Shown: one piece after another, positions 37,924-45,938 of the stretch
Layout of the letters: every line of letters starts with the position of its first letter
How positions within the stretch are numbered: the stretch's first letter is position 1
From: Roseomonas sp.
Lineage (GTDB): Bacteria; Pseudomonadota; Alphaproteobacteria; Acetobacterales; Acetobacteraceae
Length of the DNA stretch: 64,000 nt
NCBI GenBank assembly: GCA_020249505.1
Contig: JADCFN010000005.1
Coordinates: 1 to 64,000 of the forward strand
Direction: 5' to 3'
The notes under the pieces: generated by a model
What the model saw: only the letters and a program-made list of their open reading frames with translations
What the model was told of the DNA's origin: nothing
Databases searched by the model: none
Program-made: the position numbers and the translations under genes

Positions 37924-38021
37924 GACGAATCAGTTGTGCGTCAGCCCACCTTGTCTAATTTCCAGTCTGCGGCCATTTTGGGCGCGGTTTTGGACAGGCT
38001 CAGCACCAAGGAATCGCGCCA

Positions 38022-38354
38022 GTGACCTATGTCGTCACCGAAAATTGCATCAACTGCAAATACATGGATTGCGTGGAGGTCTGTCCGGTGGACTGCTTCT
38101 ATGTCGGTGAAAACATGCTGGTGATCCACCCGGACGAATGCATTGATTGCGGCGTCTGCGAACCGGAATGCCCGGCCGAGGCCATCCTGCCCGATAGCGA
38201 TGACAAGGCGACCCCCTGGGTGGAATTGAACCGGGATTACGCCCAGCAATGGCCCAATATCACCCGCAAGGGCGAAGCGCCCGCTGATGCGGATGATTGG
38301 AAGGACAAGCCGGACAAGAAGGCCTTGCTCAGCCCCAATCCCGGCAAGCCCTGA
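38022..38354 (+). CDS. fdxA: 7Fe ferredoxin FdxA
   Basis: A 110-residue ferredoxin from a GTG start. The cluster ligands are [18 protein letters not shown] and [12 protein letters not shown]. The spacing gives one [3Fe-4S] and one [4Fe-4S] cluster, as in Azotobacter FdI-type proteins. The acidic C-terminal tail ([16 protein letters not shown]) is typical of the alphaproteobacterial form. It is a low-potential electron carrier in the cytoplasm. It is followed by a stem-loop (38406-38429) and then CarD, a gene order widely conserved in alphaproteobacteria. Confidence 0.95.
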   Translation: MTYVVTENCINCKYMDCVEVCPVDCFYVGENMLVIHPDECIDCGVCEPECPAEAILPDSDDKATPWVELNRDYAQQWPNITRKGEAPADADDWKDKPDKKALLSPNPGKP

Positions 38355-38405
38355 GCCCAATTCACCGGCGAAGGCACGAATATCTGACCGGAATGGTCAT
38401 GAATT

Positions 38406-38429
38406 CCGCCCGAATGGCGCCTCGGGCGG
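38406..38429 (+). terminator. Stem-loop after fdxA
   Basis: CCGCCCGA pairs perfectly with TCGGGCGG (8 bp) around an 8-base loop, 52 bases after the fdxA stop. A run of six T follows only 13 bases later (in GCGTTTTTTG), so termination at this site is possible but not textbook. Confidence 0.45.
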
Positions 38430-38571
38430 GTGACCCCAAGCGTTTTTTGTGTTAACAAGACACTTCTCCATCCGTTCGTCTGGTCTGACCCAGGTGTCTG
38501 CCGGGGGGTGATGGTTTGCATTCTCAACCGGATCGCGATGGTCCGGGTTCTGCGTTGGGAGTCCTGTTTTC

Positions 38572-40107
38572 ATGACACGAAAGCCAGTGTCCAAGGCGCC
38601 TGCCAAAGGTCGCGCCAAGCCAGCGGCCCGCCCGGCGGCGAAGAAGCCCGCAAGCAAGGCAAAATCGGCCGCAAAGCCGGCTGCGAAGAAATCCTCCGCC
38701 AAGGCAAAGGCGACCACGAAGCCCAACAAGAAGGTGGCGCCGAAACCTGTGAAGAAGCCCGTGACCAAAGCGGCAGCCAAGCCAGCAACAAAGCCAAGTG
38801 CGAAACCGGCGGCCAAGCCAGTCAGCAAGCCCGCGGCGAAGCCGGCCGGCAAGCCTGCGGCTAAGCCGGCCCCGAAGCCCGCGCCCAAGGCTGCTGCGCC
38901 TGTCAAGGCGAAGCCTGCCAGCAAGCCGACAGCGCGGGCCGCGTCCAAACCAATGGCCAAACCCGCAGCGTCTGCCGCACCAAAGGTGGCCAGCGCCAAG
39001 CCCGCCACGCCCCCCAAGGTCGAAAAGCCCGCTGCGAAGCCCCTGCCCCAGGTCGCCGAGGCACCGGCAAAGCCGGCCGCACCGCCGAAGCCCGCGAAAC
39101 CCGCTCCGAAGCCTTCTGCCCAGGCGGCTGAAGCGCCCGCCCAGGAAATTGTGACCTCGGCCGAGCCAGCCAAGCCTGCGCCCAAGCCCAAGGCAAAGGC
39201 CGCACCCGCTACCAAGTCAGAAGCATCAGCGCCAGCGGCTGAAGCGAAGCCAGAGCCCGCGCCTGCCAAAGCCGGGCTTGAGGAAGCGCCGAGCCCAGCA
39301 CCGGTAGCACCAGCAGCAGCGGAAACCTTGCCCCGGCCCGCGCTGGTGCAAGCGCCTGCCGTTGCCATGGTAACCCCCCCTGCCCCGGCGCCCGCGCCAC
39401 GCCCGGCGCCACCGCCCAGTATTTCGCCGCTTTCTCCGCCTCCGCCCACCATGCGCCCGAATGTCCAGATGGGCATGCGCCCGCCTGGCGGAGGCCCGCC
39501 TCGTCCTGGAATGCCAATGTCATCTTCTTCGCCCAAACCGCCCCCTGCCCCAAAACAGGAGTTCAAGACGGGCGATTACGTCGTCTACCCGACGCATGGC
39601 GTCGGCACGGTGCAGGGCATCCGCACGGTGGAGGCCGCCGGCTATTCCTTGCAGGTCATTGAAGTGACCTTTGAGGAAAACCGCATGAAGCTGAGCGTGC
39701 CGGTGAACAAGGCGTCATCTTCGGGCTTGCGCAAGCTTTGCACCACGGAAAGCTTCCAGCCTGCCCTGGATACGCTCAAGGGCCGCGCGCGCATCAAGCG
39801 CACCATGTGGTCCCGCCGCGCCCAGGAATATGAGGCGAAGATCAATTCTGGTGATCCGGTGCAGATTGCTGAAGTGGTGCGCGACCTGTTCCGCAACGCG
39901 GGCCAGCCCGACCAATCCTTCAGCGAACGCCAGATTTATGAATTGGCGCTTGACCGGCTGGCCGCCGAAGCTGCGGCGATTGACCGCTGCGACAAGGCAA
40001 CCGCGATTGAAAAGCTGATGGTGGTGCTACGTTCCGGCGCGGCCGGGTCTCGCGAAGCTGCGCCGAAAGAAACCAGCGCACCAGCCGCTGCCGCTGAGGC
40101 GCAATAA
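38572..40107 (+). CDS. carD: CarD-family transcription regulator with a histone-H1-like N-terminus
   Basis: A 511-residue protein. Only residues about 331-490 are the CarD domain: FKTGDYVVYPTHGVGTVQGI, LQVIEVTFEENRMKLSVPVN and the helical part SRRAQEYEAKINSGDPVQIA. Typical alphaproteobacterial CarD is about 170 residues. The first 330 residues are a low-complexity Lys/Ala/Pro tract (KPAAKPAAKK-type repeats), turning Pro-rich near 270-325, like the C-tail of histone H1. CarD binds the RNA polymerase beta subunit and stabilises open promoter complexes. The basic extension would add non-specific DNA binding. A GGGAG lies 9 bases before the ATG. Confidence 0.93.
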   Translation: MTRKPVSKAPAKGRAKPAARPAAKKPASKAKSAAKPAAKKSSAKAKATTKPNKKVAPKPVKKPVTKAAAKPATKPSAKPAAKPVSKPAAKPAGKPAAKPAPKPAPKAAAPVKAKPASKPTARAASKPMAKPAASAAPKVASAKPATPPKVEKPAAKPLPQVAEAPAKPAAPPKPAKPAPKPSAQAAEAPAQEIVTSAEPAKPAPKPKAKAAPATKSEASAPAAEAKPEPAPAKAGLEEAPSPAPVAPAAAETLPRPALVQAPAVAMVTPPAPAPAPRPAPPPSISPLSPPPPTMRPNVQMGMRPPGGGPPRPGMPMSSSSPKPPPAPKQEFKTGDYVVYPTHGVGTVQGIRTVEAAGYSLQVIEVTFEENRMKLSVPVNKASSSGLRKLCTTESFQPALDTLKGRARIKRTMWSRRAQEYEAKINSGDPVQIAEVVRDLFRNAGQPDQSFSERQIYELALDRLAAEAAAIDRCDKATAIEKLMVVLRSGAAGSREAAPKETSAPAAAAEAQ

Positions 40108-40113
40108 CGTGAT

Positions 40114-40141
40114 GGCGTCGCCAGAATCTTCTGGTGGCGCC
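40114..40141. terminator. Hairpin between convergent carD and glycosyltransferase genes
   Basis: GGCGTC-G-CCAGAA, a two-base turn, then TTCTGG-T-GGCGCC: two 6-bp helices with one internal G/T pair. It fills the gap between the carD stop (40107) and the stop of the convergent gene. No U tract follows on either strand, so a bidirectional or Rho-assisted role is likely. Confidence 0.5.
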
Positions 40142-41664
40142 TATCTCAAGCGCCAGATTTCAACGGGGCCACGTTCTTCCGGAACTGTTGCAACCAATTC
40201 ATATTGCTCATCCAAAGCCGCTTCAATCAATATCGCGGCGCGGCGGCGCACGCTAGGCCACCAGCCGCGATCAATCACCAAAACGCGCGGATGGCTTTCC
40301 AGAATGCGCGTGATTTCCGCGTAGGAATCGATCCCCGTGACGCGATAAAACGGCCCGGCCAGATGCGCCGGGAAGGCGTAGCGCGTGGACACAGCGGCTT
40401 CAGCCAGCACATAGATCACGGGGTGGTAATTCACGACCCAAATCGGGTCACCCGGGTCTATTTCCGCACGCACGGCCGCGGCGGTGCGCCGCACGGGATC
40501 AGGCGCGCCAAGGCCAATGCCGCGATCAAGCCGGGGCAGGGCAGCAACGCGCCAGGCATCCAGCACCACCGCACCGATCAGCAATTGAAAACCGATCACC
40601 ACCATCCCCGGGCGCAAATACCGCGCCAATTGCCGCGCGCCGAGTGCCGCCAGCAGTGACAGCGGCAAAAGCCAGATCAGGAAATAATGCTGGTAGAATT
40701 GCCCGGGCAGCACCACAGCGAAAGTTGCGGCCAAAAACCAGAGCATGCCGAATTGCCGAAGCCGCGCAAGCGGCCCCTGGCGATTGCGCGGACGGATCAA
40801 GGCGGGCAGCGTCAGCAGAAACGCCCAAAGCAACAGCAAGACGGCCACAAGCGCAAAGCGGAAGGAATCCGCAGAGCTCAGCCGCGATCCCGCATAGCGA
40901 AGCGGCGCCAGAAACGCGCCTTCCAGGAACAAACCAAACTCCCCGCGCAGCGCATAAGCCAGCGCCCAGAGCAATGTGGGGGCTGCGCATAACAAAGCAT
41001 AGGCACCGGCCATGGCGGCAAGGCGACCCAGGCTCATCAACCCAAGCCGAAAGGCAGGCAGCACCAAAATCACCCAGGCGAGCGCGCCTTCAAAGACGGT
41101 GACCGGCTTGAGTGTGAGGGCCGCGCCAATCAGCACGCCCATCACCACCATATCGCGCCAGCGCGGGGCTTTGCTGCGTTCCAGCGCATCCACCGCACCA
41201 CGCAAGCCCAGCGCCATGGCCCAGCCGACCATTGGCGCAAAGAGAATTTCCGTATTGGTGGCAAGCCCACCCAATAAGCCGCTATGGGCGATGTAGAGCA
41301 CGCCCGCAGCCAGCCCTAACGCCGGTGGACCGCCGGCATAGCGCACTGCGCTGAATAGTGCGGAGGCCGTTGCCGCCACACAAGCCGCCCCAAGCGCGCG
41401 CAGCACCCAGATATCGTCGCCGAAGATCGCCATGAACACAGCGAAAATCGCCGGTGCGCCAACCGGATGCATGTCCCAGACCGCGACAATGGGCCAGTTC
41501 CCATCCAGCCATTCCCGCGCCTGGAGCATGTAAAGCCCCTCATCCGTATCAATCACGGCGGCGACGAAGGAAAAGCTCCGCAACAAAAGCGCAAGCGCCA
41601 AAAAGAATAGCGGCACCAGCGCGGGGTGGCGCCAGCGCCGATCAAGAAGGTTGGTGAGGAACAT
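40141..41664 (-). CDS. GT-C fold (ArnT/PMT-like) membrane glycosyltransferase
   Basis: A 507-residue polytopic membrane protein with about ten hydrophobic segments. The first periplasmic loop has AVIDTDEGLYMLQAREWLDG, the acidic motif of GT39/GT83-type enzymes that use lipid-linked sugars. Another conserved loop is NTEILFAPMVGW. The C-terminal 130 residues are soluble, with DRGIGLGAPDPVRRTAAAV and SHPRVLVIDRGWW. It probably transfers a sugar from a polyprenyl carrier to a lipid or protein in the periplasm. Acceptor unknown. It converges on carD and follows the amidase gene by 8 bases, so read-through is possible. Confidence 0.85.
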   Translation of the reverse strand: MFLTNLLDRRWRHPALVPLFFLALALLLRSFSFVAAVIDTDEGLYMLQAREWLDGNWPIVAVWDMHPVGAPAIFAVFMAIFGDDIWVLRALGAACVAATASALFSAVRYAGGPPALGLAAGVLYIAHSGLLGGLATNTEILFAPMVGWAMALGLRGAVDALERSKAPRWRDMVVMGVLIGAALTLKPVTVFEGALAWVILVLPAFRLGLMSLGRLAAMAGAYALLCAAPTLLWALAYALRGEFGLFLEGAFLAPLRYAGSRLSSADSFRFALVAVLLLLWAFLLTLPALIRPRNRQGPLARLRQFGMLWFLAATFAVVLPGQFYQHYFLIWLLPLSLLAALGARQLARYLRPGMVVIGFQLLIGAVVLDAWRVAALPRLDRGIGLGAPDPVRRTAAAVRAEIDPGDPIWVVNYHPVIYVLAEAAVSTRYAFPAHLAGPFYRVTGIDSYAEITRILESHPRVLVIDRGWWPSVRRRAAILIEAALDEQYELVATVPEERGPVEIWRLR

Positions 41665-41672
41665 GCGCGAAA

Positions 41673-43067
41673 TTACAGCGCCGGGTGCAGATCCTTCCAG
41701 GGTGCGGCGCGTTCATAACCGGCAGCGGCGCGATAGATTGCCGCCTCCCCAAAGCTTGGGCCGACCAATTGCAGCGACAATGGCAAGCCTTCCGCTTTGG
41801 AAATGCCGCACATCATGGTCATGGCCGGATGGCCGGTGACATTGAAGGGCGTGCGCGCCTGCCGCGGATAGGTAAGTTCCACCGCTTCCGGATCATCAAT
41901 CTTGCACGCAGCATCCATGGATGATGCTGTCAGCAACAAATCAACTTCCCCAAAGGCGGCTTCAACCGCAGCCACCAATTCACGCCGGCGGCGCTGCGCC
42001 TGCACGTAATCCTCGGCGCGCATGAAAAGCCCCGGCAGCAGGCGGCGCAGCGTGAGGTTGGCGTAATCACCCGGCCTTTCGCGCAGCCATTTGCCATGAA
42101 TGGCAGCCGCTTCCGCCATGAGGATGGCGCGATTGACGCCGGCGAATTCATTGAGTGAGGGCAGCGTGATGGTCTTGATCTTCGCCCCTTCCTTAGCGAG
42201 CAGCTTCGCGGCGGTTTCAAGCGCCGCAGCCATTTCGGCAGAAGCCGGCTGATCCGCCTCGTGGAAATGCCGCACATAGCCGATAGTGAGGCCGCGCAGC
42301 CCCTTCTTCATCTGCCGCGCATAGTTTTCGGGCTTATGCGCCGCACTACCGGGGTCAAGCGCGTCATGCCCGGCCATCATGCCAAGCAGCAGCGCGTTAT
42401 CGGCCACCGTGCGCGTCATTGGCCCGACATGATCCAGCGTGAAGGCGAGCGGGAAGACGCCCCGGCGTGAGACCAGCCCATAAGTCGCCTTCATGCCGAC
42501 AATGCCGCAATGGCTTGCGGGGTGGCGGACCGAACCGCCGGTATCGGTGCCAAGGGCTGCCGGCAGAATATTCGCCCCAACGGCAGCGCCGGAACCGGAA
42601 GATGACCCGCCCGGGTGATGCGCCGGATTCCAAGGGTTGCGTGCCGGCGGGAAGGGCAGGTCAAAGGCCGGGCCGCCAATGGCGAATTCATGCGTGGCGA
42701 GCTTGGCCGGGAAAATAGCCCCCGCCGCGCGCAGCTTGGCGACCACCGCCGCATCGGCGCTTTTCTGATTATCGAGTAGAATGCGCGAGTGGCAGGTGGT
42801 GGGATGCCCTGCGATGTCGATGATGTCCTTGAGCCCCACCGGCAGGCCATCCAGCGCAGAACGCGGCCCGCTGCGGGCGATGCGCCGCCCTGCCTTCACC
42901 GCTTGCTCACGTGCCTCCTCCCACAATGGGCGCACAATGGCATTGACTTTGCCGCCAACATCCTCGGCCCGTGCGTGCAGGGCATCGAGATATTCCACGG
43001 GGGAAAAGCGCCGCCGCGCGATGCCGGCGGAAGCTTCGGTCAGCGAAAGCTCATGCAAGGCCTTCAT
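41673..43067 (-). CDS. Amidase (amidase-signature family, AtzE-like)
   Basis: A 464-residue amidase-signature hydrolase. The Ser-cisSer-Lys triad is visible: Lys in DGLPVGLKDIIDIAG, cis-Ser in HHPGGSSSGSGAAVGANIL, and the nucleophile Ser in GTDTGGSVRHPASHCG. It cleaves a small amide. Its ATG overlaps the stop of a short AtzG-like gene (ATGA). In the atrazine/biuret and oxalurate pathways a similar small protein is the partner subunit of the amidase, so a heteromeric enzyme is likely. The substrate is unknown. The operon may be controlled by the hairpin chain at 43331-43411. Confidence 0.92.
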   Translation of the reverse strand: MKALHELSLTEASAGIARRRFSPVEYLDALHARAEDVGGKVNAIVRPLWEEAREQAVKAGRRIARSGPRSALDGLPVGLKDIIDIAGHPTTCHSRILLDNQKSADAAVVAKLRAAGAIFPAKLATHEFAIGGPAFDLPFPPARNPWNPAHHPGGSSSGSGAAVGANILPAALGTDTGGSVRHPASHCGIVGMKATYGLVSRRGVFPLAFTLDHVGPMTRTVADNALLLGMMAGHDALDPGSAAHKPENYARQMKKGLRGLTIGYVRHFHEADQPASAEMAAALETAAKLLAKEGAKIKTITLPSLNEFAGVNRAILMAEAAAIHGKWLRERPGDYANLTLRRLLPGLFMRAEDYVQAQRRRRELVAAVEAAFGEVDLLLTASSMDAACKIDDPEAVELTYPRQARTPFNVTGHPAMTMMCGISKAEGLPLSLQLVGPSFGEAAIYRAAAGYERAAPWKDLHPAL

Positions 43068-43255
43068 GCGCGTGACCCCTTGGCAGAGGTTGGCGCGGCA
43101 TAGGCCGGCATGGGTTCAGCGGTTTCATCGGCAGGCCGTGTGAAGGCGCCGGCCATGCGGCGGGCCGAGGCGACGGCATCCGCCACTTCCTTGGGATGGG
43201 CCTTGAGGCCCGCGGTAAAGCCCGCTGCGCGGGCCAGGATTTCTTCTTCGGTCAT
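43064..43255 (-). CDS. AtzG-like small subunit of an amidase (DUF4089 type)
   Basis: About 63 residues from the ATG at 43255 (an ATG at 43273 is also possible). TEEEILARAAGFTAGLKAHP, then SARRMAGAFTRPADETAEP resemble AtzG/HpxX proteins, which wrap around and complete the AtzE/HpxW-type amidase like GatC does for GatA. The similarity is modest because the protein is small. Coupling to the amidase by a 4-base overlap supports the call. The C-terminal 15 residues are low complexity. Confidence 0.6.
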   Translation of the reverse strand: MTEEEILARAAGFTAGLKAHPKEVADAVASARRMAGAFTRPADETAEPMPAYAAPTSAKGSRA

Positions 43256-43330
43256 TGAAATGGTCGCCCCCATGCTGCGGCGCCTAGCCTGCCGCAAAAG
43301 CCGGGTTTCTGGAACCCTCGCTGGGGCGCG

Positions 43331-43361
43331 AAAAAGGGGTGAAGTCCGAAGACCTCACCCC
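43331..43361 (-). terminator. Intrinsic terminator upstream of the amidase operon (possible attenuator)
   Basis: On the minus strand, GGGGTGA-G-GTC pairs with GAC-T-TCACCCC around a TTCG tetraloop, followed by five U. It lies 76 bases before the start of the AtzG-like gene and reads toward it. No minus-strand gene ends here, so it either terminates a small RNA or works as an attenuator in the amidase leader. Confidence 0.7.
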
Positions 43362-43368
43362 AGGGGGG

Positions 43369-43411
43369 CATCCATAGTGCAGGATGTTGCGCCGCTTGAG
43401 AGTGACGGCGC
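43369..43411 (-). ncRNA. Candidate structured leader RNA: two hairpins before the terminator
   Basis: Just upstream (minus strand) of the terminator at 43331-43361 are two more hairpins: CATCC/GGATG with an 8-base loop (43369-43386) and GCGCCG/CGGCGC with an 11-base loop (43389-43411). Together the three helices occupy about 80 bases with almost no linker. A tiny ORF (ATG GAT GCC CCC CTG GGG TGA) runs into the terminator arm. It does not match any riboswitch class I can recognise by eye. The promoter was not identified. Confidence 0.4.
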
Positions 43412-43535
43412 CAGATGGGAGAGACTAAATCGCTTAGAAAACTGGCAACAGAAATGAGTGTAGCGGCGAAAGATTGCTGTTCGGTTTCGATGGTGGCGAT
43501 TTCCCGCGCGCCCATTCTCCGCTAACAAACGCCCC

Positions 43536-44735
43536 ATGCCCAGCGCCGCCCCCAACCTGCCCCTTGCCGGCCTCAAGCTCGTGGAGCTTGGCCATTACAT
43601 CGCTGCCCCTTTCGCGACCCGCCTGCTGGCTGATCTGGGCGCCGAGGTGATCAAGGTCGAACCCCCAGGCGGGGACCCGGTGCGGGGCTGGGGCAGCAAT
43701 ATCAGTGGCAATGCCGTGTGGTTCAGCGTCCATGGGCGGAACAAGCTCAGCGTCACGCTTGACCTGAAAAAGGCGGATGATCGCGCGAAGCTGATGGCCC
43801 TGCTCCGCCGCGCCGATGGGCTGATCGAGAATTTCCGCGCGGGCTATCTGGAACGCGTGGGGCTTGGGCCAGATGTTTTGCATCGGGAAAATCCGCGCCT
43901 CGTGATCGGGCGGATTTCTGGCTATGGCCAGGATGGCCCCTATAAGGACAAGCCCGCCTTTGGCGCGATTGGCGAAGCCATGGGGGGCCTCAGGCACCTC
44001 ACGGGCCATCCCGGCGAACAGGGGCTGCCGCCGCCGCGCTGCGGGGTTTCCATCAGCGATGATCTGGCCGGGATTTACTGCGCGCTTGCCGTGGTTTCCG
44101 CCTGTTGGGCGGTGAAGGGCGACCCCAATGCCAAGGGCCGCGTGGTAGATGTGGATCTGGTGAGTAGCGTTTTTTCGCTCATGGAAGGCATGCTGCCGGA
44201 ATATGGGCTGTTCGGCTGGGTGAGACAGCCGCAGGGCGCGGCGATCAAGACCGCCGCCCCCACCAATACCTACCCCTGTGCCGATGGCAAATGGCTTTGC
44301 GTTGCCGGCAATTCCGATTTGATCTTCCGGCGCCTGATGGCCGCGATTGGCCGGCCCGAATTGGCGGAGGCCCCGCGCTTCGCCACCAATGGGCTGCGCT
44401 GCGACAATGTCGCCGAGCTCGACGCCGCCATCGCCGCCTGGACCCGCACCAAACCGGCTGCGGAGGCTGAGGCCATTCTGGAAGCGGCCGAAGTGCCTTG
44501 TTCCCGCCTATATGACATGGCCGATTGCGCCAATGACCCGCATTTCCGTGAACGCGGATGGGTGATGGAAGTGGCGGACCCTCTGCTGGGCCAGGTGCTG
44601 CACCCGGCGGCACCCTTCCGCTTTGATGGCGTGGCGCCGCAGGATGTGGTGCGCTGGCCTGGCCCCGCGGCGGGGGCGCATAATGATCATGTATTCGGCG
44701 AATTACTGGGTGAAGCGAAGGAGAAGCAGGCATGA
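43536..44735 (+). CDS. CaiB/BaiF (family III) CoA-transferase
   Basis: A 399-residue family III CoA-transferase. The start GLKLVELGHYIAAPFATRLL and LGAEVIKVEPPGGDPVRGWG are typical. The catalytic Asp corresponds to D175 in GVSISDDLAGIYCAL. It moves CoA between carboxylates. Its stop overlaps the start of an HMG-CoA-lyase-like gene (ATGA). The pair probably activates a branched hydroxy-acid as its CoA ester and then cleaves it. Known examples of this pairing include itaconate/citramalate and related pathways, but the substrate here is not assigned. Confidence 0.92.
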   Translation: MPSAAPNLPLAGLKLVELGHYIAAPFATRLLADLGAEVIKVEPPGGDPVRGWGSNISGNAVWFSVHGRNKLSVTLDLKKADDRAKLMALLRRADGLIENFRAGYLERVGLGPDVLHRENPRLVIGRISGYGQDGPYKDKPAFGAIGEAMGGLRHLTGHPGEQGLPPPRCGVSISDDLAGIYCALAVVSACWAVKGDPNAKGRVVDVDLVSSVFSLMEGMLPEYGLFGWVRQPQGAAIKTAAPTNTYPCADGKWLCVAGNSDLIFRRLMAAIGRPELAEAPRFATNGLRCDNVAELDAAIAAWTRTKPAAEAEAILEAAEVPCSRLYDMADCANDPHFRERGWVMEVADPLLGQVLHPAAPFRFDGVAPQDVVRWPGPAAGAHNDHVFGELLGEAKEKQA

Positions 44736-45634
44736 CCGGCAAGGTGACCATTAGCGAAGTCGCCCCGCGTGACGGGATTCAATCCATCACCGGCGATTTC
44801 GTGCCGACCGAGGTGAAAACCGCCCTCATCCAGGCGCTGTATGATGCGGGCCTCAGGCGGATGGAAATCGGGTCCTTTGTCTCCCCCAAGGCGATTCCGC
44901 AAATGGCGGATACGGCGGCGGTGCTGGCCTTCGCCAAGACACTGCCGGGTCTGGAAAGCACGGTACTGGTCCCCAATCGGCGCGGCTTTGATGCGGCGCT
45001 TGCCGGGGGCGCGGAACGGCTTGGCTTTTTCATGTCGGCGACGGCGGGGCACAACAAGGCCAATCTGAACCGCACACGGGAAGAAAGCTTTGCCGAATTG
45101 GCATCGCTCGTGCGCGATACGCCCAATGGCACACTGATCCGCTTCAACCTGTCTTGCGTGTTCCATTGCCCCTTTGATGGCGTGGTGGAAGATGCGGAAG
45201 CGCTGGATTGGGTGGAACGCATCGTGGCGCTGAACCCGGAGATGGAAATCGCGCTGGCGGATACCACCGGCAACGCCAGCCCCGATCAGGTGCGGCGCGT
45301 TTTTGAAAAGGCGCAGGGCGCCTGGGGACATCGCTTTGCCTTTCATGGCCACGACACTTACGGCATGGGCGTGGCCAATGTGGCGGCGGCCTATGCCGCT
45401 GGCTGCCGCGTGATTGACAGTGCCGCGGGCGGTATTGGCGGCTGCCCCTTCGCGCCTGGCGCCACCGGTAATGTCGCGACCGAAGATGTGGTCTGGATGT
45501 TCCGCCGCATGGGGGTTGAAACCGGCGTCACCTGGAACAGCCTTTTGGCGGCGGCTGATATGGCGGCGGCGATCAAGGGCGCCATTCCCGGCGGGCGGAT
45601 GCGCGGCGTGCGCGCGGCGCGCCTCGCGGCCTGA
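44732..45634 (+). CDS. Hydroxymethylglutaryl-CoA lyase-like (HMGL) enzyme
   Basis: A 300-residue HMGL-type TIM barrel. The metal/catalytic features are EVAPRDGIQSI, FHGHDTYGMGVANVAAAYAA (two metal His) and the signature loop GGIGGCPFAPGATGNVATED with the catalytic Cys. It should cleave a 3-hydroxy-3-methyl-acyl-CoA to acetyl-CoA (or similar) plus a keto acid. It is coupled to the CaiB-type transferase. Annotation as leucine-pathway HMG-CoA lyase is possible, but the CoA-transferase partner argues for another hydroxyacyl-CoA. Confidence 0.92.
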   Translation: MTGKVTISEVAPRDGIQSITGDFVPTEVKTALIQALYDAGLRRMEIGSFVSPKAIPQMADTAAVLAFAKTLPGLESTVLVPNRRGFDAALAGGAERLGFFMSATAGHNKANLNRTREESFAELASLVRDTPNGTLIRFNLSCVFHCPFDGVVEDAEALDWVERIVALNPEMEIALADTTGNASPDQVRRVFEKAQGAWGHRFAFHGHDTYGMGVANVAAAYAAGCRVIDSAAGGIGGCPFAPGATGNVATEDVVWMFRRMGVETGVTWNSLLAAADMAAAIKGAIPGGRMRGVRAARLAA

Positions 45635-45754
45635 AGCAGGCTCGCCGGCTGCGTCACATCACGGCGCGGCCGGAATTTCTCCATTTTTCGGACGTTTTTG
45701 CGGGCCATAAGGATCTTGCCTGATGCGTTTGCTCGGGCGTGGTGGAGTTGTCGC

Positions 45755-45901
45755 ATGTCCGATAGCGAAATGGCCCGCAAATTGGCCGAGCTTGACCGGC
45801 TTTTGAATGACCCGGAAACCCGCATGGATGCCGGGCGGGTTTGGGCATTGGCGCAGGAACTGAAGGTGCCTGCCGCGCCGGCTCAGCGCCGCGCCGCCTG
45901 A
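45755..45901 (+). CDS. Small conserved-looking protein, 48 residues
   Basis: Not a recognised family. It reads MSDSEMARKLAELDRLLNDP, then RMDAGRVWALAQELK, with a short basic tail. Predicted to be helical, without a signal or membrane segment. A good ribosome-binding site (GGTGGAG 7 bases before the ATG) and a normal codon pattern support it as a gene. The segment LDRLLNDPETRMD is faintly like the helical N-terminus of release factors, but this is not strong enough to assign. It stands alone between the HMGL gene and the convergent hydratase-like gene. Confidence 0.5.
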   Translation: MSDSEMARKLAELDRLLNDPETRMDAGRVWALAQELKVPAAPAQRRAA

Positions 45902-45938
45902 ACGACGCGCCGGTTATTGATTAACATAATCGCAGTAT

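Noticed and set aside
38397-39566. 389-codon Gly/Ala-rich minus-strand frame like a PE-PGRS protein
   Set aside because: It mirrors the Lys/Ala/Pro repeats of the carD extension; its composition is a direct consequence of the repeat on the other strand.
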